A stretch of DNA of 64,000 nucleotides, from assembly GCF_025370755.1 (NCBI RefSeq), contig NZ_JAMXFC010000016.1, positions 1 through 64,000 of the forward strand, written 5' to 3'. How positions within the stretch are numbered: the first letter of the stretch is position 1; each line of letters begins with the position of its first letter. A program made the position numbers and the translations under genes. Below are positions 1-8,713 of the stretch, in pieces. The notes beneath the pieces were generated by a model. It was not told the origin of the DNA. It ran no database searches and was given only the letters and a program-made list of their open reading frames with translations. Source of the stretch: Laspinema sp. D2d (lineage in GTDB: Bacteria > Cyanobacteriota > Cyanobacteriia > Cyanobacteriales > Laspinemataceae).

Positions 1-308
1 TTCCTCACCGCGCTTTACTACTTTAACTAACCCACCGGGGTTTGTCAAGCGTTTTTGAGGATTTTTTTTGACTTTTTTGGAAAAAAGTCTGAAAGCCTTT
101 CACGGGGAGAGTTTGAAGAAAGAACTTTTTTTGGAAATGGGTTGGCAAGGTTGAGTTAAGACCGATCGCCCTGAATAAAATTGCTCAATCCTCAGACAGA
201 TGAGGGTCCGATCGCCTTTCTTTACCCCATGTAGTTTTTCGAGAATAGTGATCGCCTTGCAGATGAAACCAGGGCTAGGGAGATGAGATTGACACTCCCA
301 GGATCCTC

Positions 309-340
309 AGCCAGACATTTCTATAGCCAGACATTTCTAT
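309..340. repeat. 16-bp tandem duplication
   Basis: AGCCAGACATTTCTAT occurs twice head to tail (309-324 and 325-340) and the next four bases begin a third unit. It looks like a simple slippage duplication. Confidence 0.85.
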
Positions 341-364
341 AGCCTTTATCTATATATAGGTAGC

Positions 365-400
365 AAAAAACCCCGGTCTCCAGTGGGAGGCCGGGGTTTA
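365..400 (-). terminator. Rho-independent terminator of gdhA
   Basis: Read on the minus strand, a GC-rich stem (CCCCGG with CCGGGG, extended by CTCC/GGAG) is followed by a run of Ts. It starts about 15 bases past the stop codon at 414. Confidence 0.85.
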
Positions 401-413
401 GGGTAATCCTGGA

Positions 414-1703
414 TTATGGATATAGACCCCGATCGCGTAAAGCCTCAGCCACGCGCCCTACTCCTAACATATAGGCCGCTTGCCTCAGGGGAATCTGGCG
501 GTTTTGGGCTAGTTCGCTGACTCGCTGATAGGCGCGCACCATCAACCCTTCCATTTCGCGATTGACCCGTTCCTCATCCCAAAAGACGTAGGATTGACCT
601 TGGACCCATTCCAGATAACTGACCACCACGCCTCCGGCATTGGCTAAAATATCCGGGAGGACGGTGACCCCTCGCGCTTCTAGGAGGCGATCGCCCATTA
701 AGGTAACCGGCGCATTTGCAGCCTCTGCCACGATTTGCGCTTGGACTTGATCAGCATTTTCTTCAGTAATTTGGTCTTCTAGGGCTGCTGGAATCAGGAC
801 ATCACAGGGTAGGGCTAATAATTCTGAGTTAGTAATCAGTTCTGCGTCGGGAAATCCTGCCAAACTACCCTTATTCTCTCGGGCATATCCTTCCAGTGCC
901 GGAATATCTAGACCATTTTCGGCGAAAAATGCGCCAGAGATATCAGACACGGCAATAATTTTGGCCCCTGCTTCATGGAGTAACGCGGCTGCTGCTGCGC
1001 CAACTTTACCAAAACCTTGAATTGCAATCCGGGTTTGAGATAAGGTTTGTCCCCGTTCTGCTAATGCTTCCCGGATGGTAATCATTACGCCCCGTCCCGT
1101 TGCCATCGCCCGACCTTTGGAACCACCGATGGATAACGGTTTTCCGGTGACGACTCCTGGGACGGCATGACCGACGTTCATGGAATAGGTGTCCATCATC
1201 CAAGCCATTTCTTGAGAAGAGGTGCCAATATCTGGGGCTGGAATATCGATCGCCGGTCCAATGTCTTTAATCAGTTCATTGGTATAGCGTCGAGTAATTC
1301 GTTCTAGTTCCCGAACGGTATAAAGTCGGGGGTCGATGGCAATGCCGCCTTTGGCCCCTCCGTAAGGAATCCCAACTAAGGCACATTTCCATGTCATCAG
1401 CATGGCTAAGGCGGATAATTCCTGTAAGGTGACGGCGGGATGATAGCGAGTACCCCCTTTATAGGGCCCCAGAACGTCACAATGTTGGACTCGATGTCCG
1501 GCGAGGACTTGAACCTCACCATTATCTAAAAGCACGGGAATGGAGACGGTGACGACTTTGCGGGGTTGTTCGAGAATCCGCAGAATGTTCGGATCCATTT
1601 CTAAGGAGATCGCAGCTTGTCCGAGGTAGGTACAGGCCCGGTCGTGGGGGCAAATGTAGGCCGGAGAGGGCGCAAGTTGTGTTATGGGCGTTGATAAAAC
1701 CAT
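414..1703 (-). CDS. gdhA: Glu/Leu/Phe/Val dehydrogenase (glutamate dehydrogenase)
   Basis: Oxidative deamination of glutamate to 2-oxoglutarate, or the reverse amination, with NAD(P). The 429-residue length is normal for the bacterial hexameric family. Visible are the glycine-rich substrate segment YKGGTRYHP (about residues 81-89), WKCALVGIPYGGAKGG with the catalytic Lys at about residue 118, a second-domain Rossmann motif GFGKVGAAAA (about 230), and the C-terminal NAGGVVVSYLEW block. The first about 35 residues are a variable extension. The ATG at 1703 is the only sensible start. The gene stands alone with its own terminator, and its upstream region carries a 12-bp direct repeat. Coenzyme preference cannot be read by eye. 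Confidence 0.93.
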   Translation of the reverse strand: MVLSTPITQLAPSPAYICPHDRACTYLGQAAISLEMDPNILRILEQPRKVVTVSIPVLLDNGEVQVLAGHRVQHCDVLGPYKGGTRYHPAVTLQELSALAMLMTWKCALVGIPYGGAKGGIAIDPRLYTVRELERITRRYTNELIKDIGPAIDIPAPDIGTSSQEMAWMMDTYSMNVGHAVPGVVTGKPLSIGGSKGRAMATGRGVMITIREALAERGQTLSQTRIAIQGFGKVGAAAAALLHEAGAKIIAVSDISGAFFAENGLDIPALEGYARENKGSLAGFPDAELITNSELLALPCDVLIPAALEDQITEENADQVQAQIVAEAANAPVTLMGDRLLEARGVTVLPDILANAGGVVVSYLEWVQGQSYVFWDEERVNREMEGLMVRAYQRVSELAQNRQIPLRQAAYMLGVGRVAEALRDRGLYP

Positions 1704-2308
1704 AGATTTATAATTTGGGGAATGAAGGTCGGAGCAATCGATGATCCCGTGCCGGACTAAAGTTAGGCGATCGCGGCTGAGGTGGCGCGGGATGTCAGCA
1801 CGCTCTGATTAATTTCCTTGTTATTTGTAGCCTAACCGAAAAATCCATATAAATTGTAAATTTCGTATAAATTGTAACAGTTTTATTGTGAAAATTTGGT
1901 ACGTTTCTCCGCCTAAGTATTAAGACTGATAGAACGCAGGGAGCAACGAGCGATCGTCTGATTTAATTCAGGACAATGATGACCCATACGAGTTGGGGAT
2001 CACGATTGAAATAAACAAAGGTTGATAGGGATCGCGAGGAACGAGTTTCTCTCCAAACTGTGTTGGTGATGAATTCCGTCGTTTTTTTCTTCGTTTTCTG
2101 CTGTTGAGCTAAGGGTGCGATCGCCGCTAGGGCTGGTTTATGAAGGGTGATAATCAGAGACTGTAGCGCCCTGTGACTATTGCTAAATTCAGGGAAAGTT
2201 TTGAGTCTTGAAGCGCGCAACTTGAGAACAGAGAGAGCTTGCCTGTCCCCGATGCAAAACAAAAAAAAGAGGAACACAGTAATACTGTGTCCCTCTTTTT
2301 GTTTCAGA
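1704..2308. other. intergenic between gdhA and tRNA-Ala
   Basis: No supported gene. It holds the gdhA upstream region, including TATAAATTGTAA twice (1848-1859 and 1866-1877), and the terminator of the tRNA gene. A 104-codon minus-strand frame here has no recognisable composition or family. Confidence 0.55.
2262..2301 (-). terminator. terminator downstream of tRNA-Ala
   Basis: Long stem in which AAAAAGAGG..ACACAGT pairs with ACTGTGT..CTCTTTTT. It lies a few bases beyond the 3' end of the tRNA on the minus strand and is symmetrical enough to work in both directions. Confidence 0.85.
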
Positions 2309-2381
2309 TGGAGCTAAGCGGACTCGAACCGCTGGCCCCCTCAATGCCATTGAGGTGCTCTACCAACTGAGCTATAGCCCC
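2309..2381 (-). tRNA. tRNA-Ala (anticodon GGC)
   Basis: The minus strand folds as a full cloverleaf: acceptor GGGGCTA with TAGCTCC, D-loop AGCTCAGTTGGTAGAGC, anticodon stem CCTCA/TGAGG around loop ATGGCAT, T-arm with GGTTCGAGTCC, discriminator A. The anticodon is GGC. The 3' CCA is not encoded and must be added, which fits the CCA-adding enzyme gene at about 35 kb. Length is 73 nt. Confidence 0.97.
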
Positions 2382-2535
2382 GTTCAGCGCTTTATTATAT
2401 TGGCACGAACCCAATTAATTTGTCAACTAGGTTTATAAAAAATTTTTTGAATGTTCTGTCAAAGTCTGCTAATGCTTGCCCAGAGAGGATTTCAGGGTGG
2501 ATAAACTGAGTCGATCACCTTGTGGAATCTCGGAA

Positions 2536-2841
2536 CTATGGCAGCCGTGGGGCGCGATCGTTCATTTCAGAATACTCTATAGTCCCCGTTTCTATCCAAG
2601 GATTCACACTCACCGCGCTGGTGGAAGTGTAATAAGACTCTAGCACTCCTCGATTCGCCATTTCTCGGACATACAACATATAGTCGCCCATCAGGAAATA
2701 GACAGCCATCATTGCTGCCGCAGCCATTGCGACTAGGGTCCCTGCAAGCATGAGCGAAAATTCATTTTTATCGACGGCTTGCTGCATCAGGTGCAGGGAC
2801 CAGGCCACCAAAGCTATGACGATTATGAGGATCAGAATCAT
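2536..2841 (-). CDS. conserved two-helix membrane protein of unknown function
   Basis: I recognise no named family. The 101-residue product has two hydrophobic helices (about residues 2-20 and 30-50) and a polar C-terminal half rich in Ser, Thr and Tyr, so it is probably a small inner-membrane or thylakoid protein. The start is an ATG at 2841. It lies alone between tRNA-Ala and hisF. Coding character is supported by the clean helix pattern and a full-length frame with no rival, but only a homology search would confirm it. Confidence 0.65.
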   Translation of the reverse strand: MILILIIVIALVAWSLHLMQQAVDKNEFSLMLAGTLVAMAAAAMMAVYFLMGDYMLYVREMANRGVLESYYTSTSAVSVNPWIETGTIEYSEMNDRAPRLP

Positions 2842-3227
2842 AACTTTACATATATTCCCCGATTACTTTACATATTTTAACATCCTCTCAGATTAAGTGG
2901 GTAGAGTTACAGAAAAAATCCCCCTCCTACCCATTTGAAAGGAGAGGGAACAAAAATCTATGTAGGGTAAGGATTAGAATGCAATTTGCAGGGATAGAGA
3001 GTGGCGGTTACATGGTAAACCTTAAGACAATATTCATACTTCAGACAGAGGGCAAAGAATTAAGGGGGAATGAATACCAGGGTCGCGATCGCGTTCGGGA
3101 TGAAGTCTATAAAAGCCCGCACCCTTAAAAGTGGGGCTATACGGACAAAGCCCGCCTGCGCGGGCTGAGGTTGGGGGCTTTCAGGTAGGCAGAACCCACC
3201 CAAGTTGAAAGCAGTTTGGACTGCCCT
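2842..3227. other. intergenic with hairpins downstream of hisF
   Basis: No supported gene. It contains a CCCCTCCTACCC/AGGAGAGGG inverted repeat near 2920-2950 and, about 60 bases past the hisF stop on the minus strand, the hairpin AGCCCGCCTGCGCGGGCT (about 3148-3165). A nearly identical GC hairpin (AGCCCGTCTGCGCGGGCT) follows the histidine kinase gene near 16545. Confidence 0.55.
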
Positions 3228-3998
3228 TTACAATTGACGGATGGGCACTTGCCGTTCGGCGAGGTAGGTTTTAATCTCAGAAACGCTGAGTTGGCCGTAA
3301 TGTAACAAAGAGGCAAGTAGGGCCGCTTCCGATTGGCCGGTGGTGAGGGCTTCATAAATATGTTGGCAGTTTCCGGCCCCTCCGGAAGCAATCACGGGAA
3401 TTTGGACTTGTTGGGCGATGGTACGAGTCAGTTCTAAGTCATAACCCGCCTGAGTGCCGTCGGCATCCATGCTGGTGACGAGTAATTCTCCACATCCGCG
3501 TTGTTCGACTTCTTTCGCCCAGGCGATCGCATCGATGCCGGTATTTTCACGACCCCCGCGCACATACACATCCCAACCGGGCTTTTCTGGATCCGTGCGG
3601 CGACGGGCATCGATCGCTACGACAATACATTGATTCCCAAAGCGATCGCTGGCTTCATTAATAAAATCCGGGTTTCGTACCGCTGCCGAGTTGATGCTGA
3701 TTTTATCGGCCCCGGCTCTTAACAATTTTTTAATAGTTTCTAAGGATTGGATCCCGCCCCCGACGGTGAGGGGGATAAAAACCTGTTCGGCAGTGCGGTA
3801 CACCACGTCAAAAATTATATCCCGGTCCTCATGAGTGGCAGTGATATCCAGGAATACCAACTCATCGGCACCGGCTTCATTGTAAACCTGAGCGAGTTCT
3901 ACGGGGTCTCCGGCATCCTTGAGGTTGACAAAGTTGATTCCCTTGACAACACGACCGGCTTTGACATCTAAACAGGGTAAGATTCGTTTGGCAAGCAT
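3228..3998 (-). CDS. hisF: imidazole glycerol phosphate synthase, cyclase subunit
   Basis: HisF works with the glutaminase HisH and converts PRFAR plus ammonia to IGP and AICAR in histidine biosynthesis. The 256-residue (beta-alpha)8 barrel shows the opening [20 protein letters not shown] with catalytic Asp11, VVAIDARR with catalytic Asp130, and phosphate-binding glycines in TVGGGIQS and IASGGAGN. Length is typical. The start is ATG at 3998. It is divergent from petP and is not in an operon with other his genes here, as is usual for scattered his genes in cyanobacteria. Confidence 0.97.
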   Translation of the reverse strand: MLAKRILPCLDVKAGRVVKGINFVNLKDAGDPVELAQVYNEAGADELVFLDITATHEDRDIIFDVVYRTAEQVFIPLTVGGGIQSLETIKKLLRAGADKISINSAAVRNPDFINEASDRFGNQCIVVAIDARRRTDPEKPGWDVYVRGGRENTGIDAIAWAKEVEQRGCGELLVTSMDADGTQAGYDLELTRTIAQQVQIPVIASGGAGNCQHIYEALTTGQSEAALLASLLHYGQLSVSEIKTYLAERQVPIRQL

Positions 3999-4152
3999 GA
4001 TGAGTTCGGTTAGGGGACTAGAGAAGACCGCAGGAACAACGGAACAAGGCAGAAAATTCCTCCCTCAACCTTTGTCCAAAGGCTTCATAATCAGCGACAA
4101 GCACTGATAAACTGTGGAATGGTTCAATCAGAGGAAACCCACAGGATTTCAA

Positions 4153-4350
4153 ATGAAAATCGGTCAAAAGGTCAAAGTTACCCGCCTTAGAGAAAGATTG
4201 TCGGCTGATACGGTCGCCAAAATTAAAACCAATCCCGTCGGCACAATCAAAGATTTTAAAATGACGGATGGCAGCGGTGTTGGCGTGGTGGTTCAGTTGG
4301 ATAGCGGAATCACCACTTGGTTCTTTGAGGATGAAGTCGAAGCCCTGTAA
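4153..4350 (+). CDS. petP: cytochrome b6f-associated subunit PetP (DUF2862)
   Basis: Small soluble protein that associates with the cytochrome b6f complex on the thylakoid surface and affects electron flow. The frame is open further upstream, but family members begin MKIGQKV, so I place the start at ATG 4153, giving 65 residues. The fold is SH3-like: MKIGQKVKVTRLRERLS, then GTIKDFKMTDGSGVGVVVQLDSG and TTWFFEDEVEAL. It is followed 98 bases later by the ArsA-like ATPase gene in the same direction. The assignment rests on the family pattern and length. Confidence 0.85.
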   Translation: MKIGQKVKVTRLRERLSADTVAKIKTNPVGTIKDFKMTDGSGVGVVVQLDSGITTWFFEDEVEAL

Positions 4351-4448
4351 GGGGGGCGATCGCGGTGGTAACAGTGGGGAAACCAACCTGTCACTCCCGC
4401 GATCGACCATTAACATAAGAAAGGTCCCGGGGAAACAAACAGAAACAA

Positions 4449-5546
4449 ATGGCCTTAATTTTGACCTTTTTAGGAAAGGGTGGGACTGGAAGAACGACCG
4501 TCGCGATCGCTGCTGCCAAGAGATTTGCATCCCAAGGTAAGCGCGTATTGCTCGTCGGCCAGGATAGCAGTCCCGCTTTTAGTTTACTCGTCGGTGTGAC
4601 CGTCACCTGCGATCCCATAGAAATCGGCGCTAACCTCAAAGCAGTACAGTTGGAATCAGCGGTACTGCTGCAACGGAGTTGGCAGCAAGTCAAAGATTTG
4701 GAAGCGGAATATCTGCGGACTCCGTTTTTTAAAGAAGTTTATGGCGAAGAATTGGGGGTGTTGCCGGGGATGGATAGTGCCCTGGCACTGAATGCCCTGC
4801 GCGAGTATGATGCCAGCAATCAATATGATGTGATCGTTTACGACGGCAGAGGGGATAAAGATACCCTGCGGATGCTGGGAATCCCCGAGATTTTAAGCTG
4901 GTATATTCGTCGTTTCCGAGGGGTGTTGGGTGAATCGGAACTAGGGAAAGCGCTGTCACCCTTTGTGCAACCTGTTACCAGTACCGTGTTTAATACGGGC
5001 TGGTCCTTGGATAATGTCGGCGGTAAACCGGCAGAACAAGCAACGGATTTATTGGAAAAGGGGAAACAATCCGTGGGTGACCCCAATCGGGTGATTGCTT
5101 ACTTGGTGACGACGGGCGATCGCCTTGCGGTGGAAACCAGTCGCTATCTCTGGGGGAGTGCTCAACAAGCAGGACTCACCATTGGCGGATTGATTTGTAA
5201 TTTAACCCCAGTCACCGATGAAGTGGTAGAACAATTTGCACCCCTGCCGGTAACTTCCCTTCCTCAGATGGAGGGGAACAATTGGGAACCCCTGATGGAT
5301 GCATTGCCAGACTTCAAGAAACCCGCAGGCGTCCCCCAACCGATTGAAGTGGACCGGGTGAATAGTCAAGTGAAGCTATTTTTGCCCGGTTTTGACAAAA
5401 AACAAGTCAAGCTGACGCAATATGGTCCAGAAGTGACCATTGAAGCGGGGGACCAACGGCGTAATATTTCCTTGCCTCCGGAGTTAAAGGGGAAAGCCGT
5501 TAAAGGGGCGAAGTTTCAGCAGCAATTCTTAGTTATTTCGTTTTAA
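4449..5546 (+). CDS. ArsA/Get3-like anion-transporting ATPase with C-terminal HSP20-like domain
   Basis: Member of the SIMIBI ArsA/Get3/TRC40 family. The N-terminal nucleotide site is FLGKGGTGRTT (residues 7-17). The deviant Walker A signature Lys (K10) is kept, but the P-loop Lys of the usual GKGGVGKT is Arg15. Switch-like segments VIVYDGRGDKDTLR (about 126-139) follow. The last about 65 residues (VNSQVKLFLPGF... to LVISF) form the small alpha-crystallin-like ArsA_HSP20 domain seen in cyanobacterial and plastid homologues. The 365-residue length fits that subfamily. No arsenite cysteines or ars genes are seen, so arsenite transport is unlikely; a chaperone or targeting role is inferred. The start is ATG at 4449. 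Confidence 0.85.
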   Translation: MALILTFLGKGGTGRTTVAIAAAKRFASQGKRVLLVGQDSSPAFSLLVGVTVTCDPIEIGANLKAVQLESAVLLQRSWQQVKDLEAEYLRTPFFKEVYGEELGVLPGMDSALALNALREYDASNQYDVIVYDGRGDKDTLRMLGIPEILSWYIRRFRGVLGESELGKALSPFVQPVTSTVFNTGWSLDNVGGKPAEQATDLLEKGKQSVGDPNRVIAYLVTTGDRLAVETSRYLWGSAQQAGLTIGGLICNLTPVTDEVVEQFAPLPVTSLPQMEGNNWEPLMDALPDFKKPAGVPQPIEVDRVNSQVKLFLPGFDKKQVKLTQYGPEVTIEAGDQRRNISLPPELKGKAVKGAKFQQQFLVISF

Positions 5547-5652
5547 TTTGTTTTAAACGGTGCGATCGCCCGTTGGAGAGGTTCCGGTTGGACTGGAGGC
5601 ATCCGACGGGCGATCGTATTTAGAGAGAAAACTATAGAAGGGTAAGTAGATC

Positions 5653-6642
5653 TTAGGGAAATTCTTTACGGTCAGTTAAATAGGGTAAAAGTAAATCAAG
5701 GGTTTGGCGAGTTCTCTGACTGACGCCGCGATCGTGAAGATGGTAAATTGTATCGTAAAACATGGATTTTTCGTACATAAAGTCTTTCGGTTCACCCAGA
5801 ATCGGTACACCAATTTCGTGATAAAAATCTTTGATACTTTGAAAATAGGCTTGTTGCTGGGGTTGTTGGTAAACGTCAAATTTAACCGTATTGGGCCAAG
5901 TGGCCAGGACTTGAATACCATTTTCTCGGGCCCATTTTACAAATTCACGGATATTGTTCATCCCGTAACTAGGCTCAATATATCCTTGAAGTAAAAACGG
6001 TTCTAGCGCATCAATGATTTCAATCAACTTAGCATTGATATCTGCTTCTTTATTTCTAAGGGTGTCTCCATATTCATTTAGGTGAATACTAGGATTTTCT
6101 GGAAGTTTTTCGGGTAAAGAACTGTTGATTTTTTTAAAAATACCCTGAAATAAACGAACAAATGGAATTCCTCCGATAAGCCGAAGTTGTTGAAGGGGTT
6201 TTAAAGAAAATAGATATTCAGTATCGTAACTCATTACATAGTCAATCAAAACATCATTAGGAATACCGAGGTCTCGATAAAAGTTATATTCAAGAGTAAG
6301 AAGAATAATGTCTTGGGGTTTAGCCCATTCTCGGACTTTACTAAAGAGGTAATCTGTTCCCATTGCGGCCTGAGTCCCCCCATTGACACAAGCTAGGCCA
6401 GTCTCTTCAGAGATAGCCTTGCAGCTAATGCCGTATAAACCATTAGAACCAGAAACAATGATTAATTTAGGAGTTTGGATTGAACGAGCAATTTGCGATT
6501 TATAAACATAGAGATGGTTAATCCAACTGGATAGTTTTGTGGTAGGAACTCCCAGTTGGTAAAAAACCGAGCCAAAGAAAATCACCCAACATATTAAGAA
6601 GGTAGAAACAAGTAGACGTAAATAGCCTAAATATTTTTTCAT
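5653..6642 (-). CDS. SGNH/DltD-like protein paired with MBOAT acyltransferase
   Basis: 329 residues: one N-terminal membrane anchor (about 8-30), then an extracytoplasmic domain. The block IIVSGSNGLYGI (about 60-71) resembles SGNH/GDSL block I with the nucleophile Ser, and near the C terminus YHLHDRGVSQRT provides a candidate catalytic His. Such proteins (AlgJ, AlgX, DltD-like) take an acyl group passed across the membrane by an MBOAT partner and put it on a polysaccharide. The gene starts 3 bases after the MBOAT stop, so the two are almost certainly co-transcribed. Both are visibly more A+T-rich than their neighbours. The acceptor polymer is unknown. Confidence 0.75.
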   Translation of the reverse strand: MKKYLGYLRLLVSTFLICWVIFFGSVFYQLGVPTTKLSSWINHLYVYKSQIARSIQTPKLIIVSGSNGLYGISCKAISEETGLACVNGGTQAAMGTDYLFSKVREWAKPQDIILLTLEYNFYRDLGIPNDVLIDYVMSYDTEYLFSLKPLQQLRLIGGIPFVRLFQGIFKKINSSLPEKLPENPSIHLNEYGDTLRNKEADINAKLIEIIDALEPFLLQGYIEPSYGMNNIREFVKWARENGIQVLATWPNTVKFDVYQQPQQQAYFQSIKDFYHEIGVPILGEPKDFMYEKSMFYDTIYHLHDRGVSQRTRQTLDLLLPYLTDRKEFP

Positions 6643-6645
6643 ATC

Positions 6646-8235
6646 TTAAAAATTAAAGTATAAAAATTCACTTTCAGGAACCCCTAAAAATGTTTTTAAA
6701 AGAATAAATGTAGCAATTCCCATAATAATAGCCCAGATGAAATTTGGCTGCCATGCTAGGAATTTTAAGGGGGAAATTTCGGGAATTTTGGAAAAAATTA
6801 GTTCCTGGGTTTGCAGGGGATTATCCCCTTTCATTAACTGGTAAGTATTGGGACATAATAAGGCAATGATTAGCAGGATTAAGCCCCAAATATAAGTCCA
6901 AATAAACTGTTCCCCCCCAAAAGATTTAAATGTAATCCCCAAACTGGCTAAACCGGCTTTGATAAATCCGAGTTTATTGGCGATCGCTAAGGGAATCGAT
7001 ATACCATTTTCTCCCATCATTCCCTGCACTAATAACAAGGCTGTATCTAAGTTATTAGCTCTAAAAAAGACCCAAGCTACGATCACAGCGATTAGAGTAA
7101 TTCCGCCACTGATAAACCGAGTCCAGCCTGGATTAGATTGGCGATCGCCTCTCCACTTTTTACAAATCGCTCTCCATTGATTATTGATGACTAAATAAAT
7201 TCCATGTAACCCGCCCCATAACACAAATGTCCAACCGGCACCATGCCATAAACCTCCTAACAACATGGTAATCATTAAATTGATTTGACGGCGAAATTCT
7301 CCGTGACGATTTCCCCCCAGGGGAATGTAAAGATAGTCTCGCAGAAAGCTAGAGAGGGTAATGTGCCATCGCCGCCAAAACTCGATGATGCTTGTTGCTT
7401 GATAGGGTGAATAAAAGTTAAGGGGTAAAGTTATTCCAAATAACAGTGCAGCACCGATCGCCATATCCGAGTACCCAGAAAAATCATAGTAAAGTTGCAA
7501 CGAATAGGCGATCGCCCCTCCCCAAGCCTCAAAAAATTGGATGCGGGTCCCCTGGGCTGCGGCATTAAAAATTGGATTTGCATATCGAGCCACATTATCC
7601 GCAAAAACCATTTTTTTAAACAGTCCTATTATAAAAATAGTACAACCTATCGCAAAATTTTTATAATTAAATTTATAAATTAATCGATTATAAAACTGAG
7701 GGATTAAATCTTTGTGATGAACAATGGGTCCAGCAATGAGTTGGGGAAAAAAGCTGACAAACAGTACATATTTTAATAAACTATATTTTCCAACTTCTCC
7801 TCGATAGCAATCTACTAAATAAGCAATTTGCTGAAAGGTAAAGAATGAAATCCCTAACGGTAAAATTAAATCGAGAGATTGATGCGACTCAATGGGGAGT
7901 ATGAATTTTAAATTATTTATAAAAAAATCAAAATATTTGTAATAACTAATAATTGCTAAGTTAGCGGCCAGCCCTATAATGAGAATTATTTTTTTATTAA
8001 CAATAAAACCACCAATTTCGTCCCGCTCTAATGCTAGACCAATTGTATAATTTATGCCAATAGAAAATATTAACAGAAGAAGATAAGGGGGGTTCCACCA
8101 AGCATAAAAAAATAACGATGCTACAACTAAGGCAGTGATCGCCCAGAGATAATAACCGCGTTTTCCAAGCTGGTAAAAGAGCCAGAGCGCCAGAGGTAAA
8201 AAAACACCAATAAATTCTAATGAATTAAAGAGCAT
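6646..8235 (-). CDS. MBOAT family O-acyltransferase (AlgI/DltB type)
   Basis: 529 residues with about ten or more hydrophobic helices. Family motifs are clear: QLIAGPIVHHKDLIPQ, YYDFSGYSDMAIG, EFWRRWHITLSSFLRDYLY and the active-site segment GGLWHGAGWTFVLWGGLHG with the invariant His. The protein moves an acetyl or other acyl group across the membrane for O-acylation of an extracellular polysaccharide, together with the SGNH protein downstream. The start is ATG at 8235. Substrate and acyl chain cannot be told from sequence. Confidence 0.92.
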   Translation of the reverse strand: MLFNSLEFIGVFLPLALWLFYQLGKRGYYLWAITALVVASLFFYAWWNPPYLLLLIFSIGINYTIGLALERDEIGGFIVNKKIILIIGLAANLAIISYYKYFDFFINNLKFILPIESHQSLDLILPLGISFFTFQQIAYLVDCYRGEVGKYSLLKYVLFVSFFPQLIAGPIVHHKDLIPQFYNRLIYKFNYKNFAIGCTIFIIGLFKKMVFADNVARYANPIFNAAAQGTRIQFFEAWGGAIAYSLQLYYDFSGYSDMAIGAALLFGITLPLNFYSPYQATSIIEFWRRWHITLSSFLRDYLYIPLGGNRHGEFRRQINLMITMLLGGLWHGAGWTFVLWGGLHGIYLVINNQWRAICKKWRGDRQSNPGWTRFISGGITLIAVIVAWVFFRANNLDTALLLVQGMMGENGISIPLAIANKLGFIKAGLASLGITFKSFGGEQFIWTYIWGLILLIIALLCPNTYQLMKGDNPLQTQELIFSKIPEISPLKFLAWQPNFIWAIIMGIATFILLKTFLGVPESEFLYFNF

Positions 8236-8713
8236 AGAATTTAGATCGATTGTAGTAAACTGAGCTGCCGGTTTTGTGCAAATGTTTCCTGAAAGCTCTC
8301 CGGTATGATGGGAAAGTAGACCGCTGACAATCCCAGAAATAACTTAATGGGGTTGCATCTGGCTTAATCCTTTGGCGATGAATTCAGAACAAGTTACAAC
8401 GAAACCTAAGACGAATTCTGAGAACAAGTGTTATCTTATCAGATTTTTAGGTGGAGTGGATATCCAAACTTGGCTGGATCCAAGGAAAGGGGGTTTCGTG
8501 GAAATACGTCAAGGTTACGAGGGAATCTGAGGAAGAAAAAGCCCAGCCTAGGGACTTCATAATCCCTAACAAGGGATGATCTGTTACTGGTATGAATCCG
8601 GCTTAAATCCTGATGGGGGGCTATGGTGATATTTGAAGAGGCTCCAGTTCCCGTCAGATTGCATAATAAACTAGACTAATTACTTAACGAACCGAAACTC
8701 TCCCAAGTCTGAT
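8236..8713. other. divergent intergenic region before chlG
   Basis: No supported gene. It carries the upstream regions of the MBOAT gene (minus) and chlG (plus). A near repeat GAATTCAGAACAAGT / GAATTCTGAGAACAAGT lies around 8380-8430. No clear riboswitch or terminator is seen. Confidence 0.5.

Larger units (their letters stand above)
1..413. other. intergenic, window edge to gdhA stop
   Basis: No convincing gene. It holds poly-T/poly-A runs, several GCGATCGC-type words, a short tandem repeat (309-340) and the terminator of the dehydrogenase gene on the minus strand. Any gene to the left lies outside the window. Confidence 0.6.

Noticed and set aside
1963-2277. 104-codon minus-strand frame
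   Set aside because: Low-complexity, overlaps the tRNA terminator and shows no family pattern.
4018-4530. 170-codon minus-strand frame opposite petP and the ArsA-like gene start
   Set aside because: It is antisense to two recognisable genes and has no protein-like pattern of its own.
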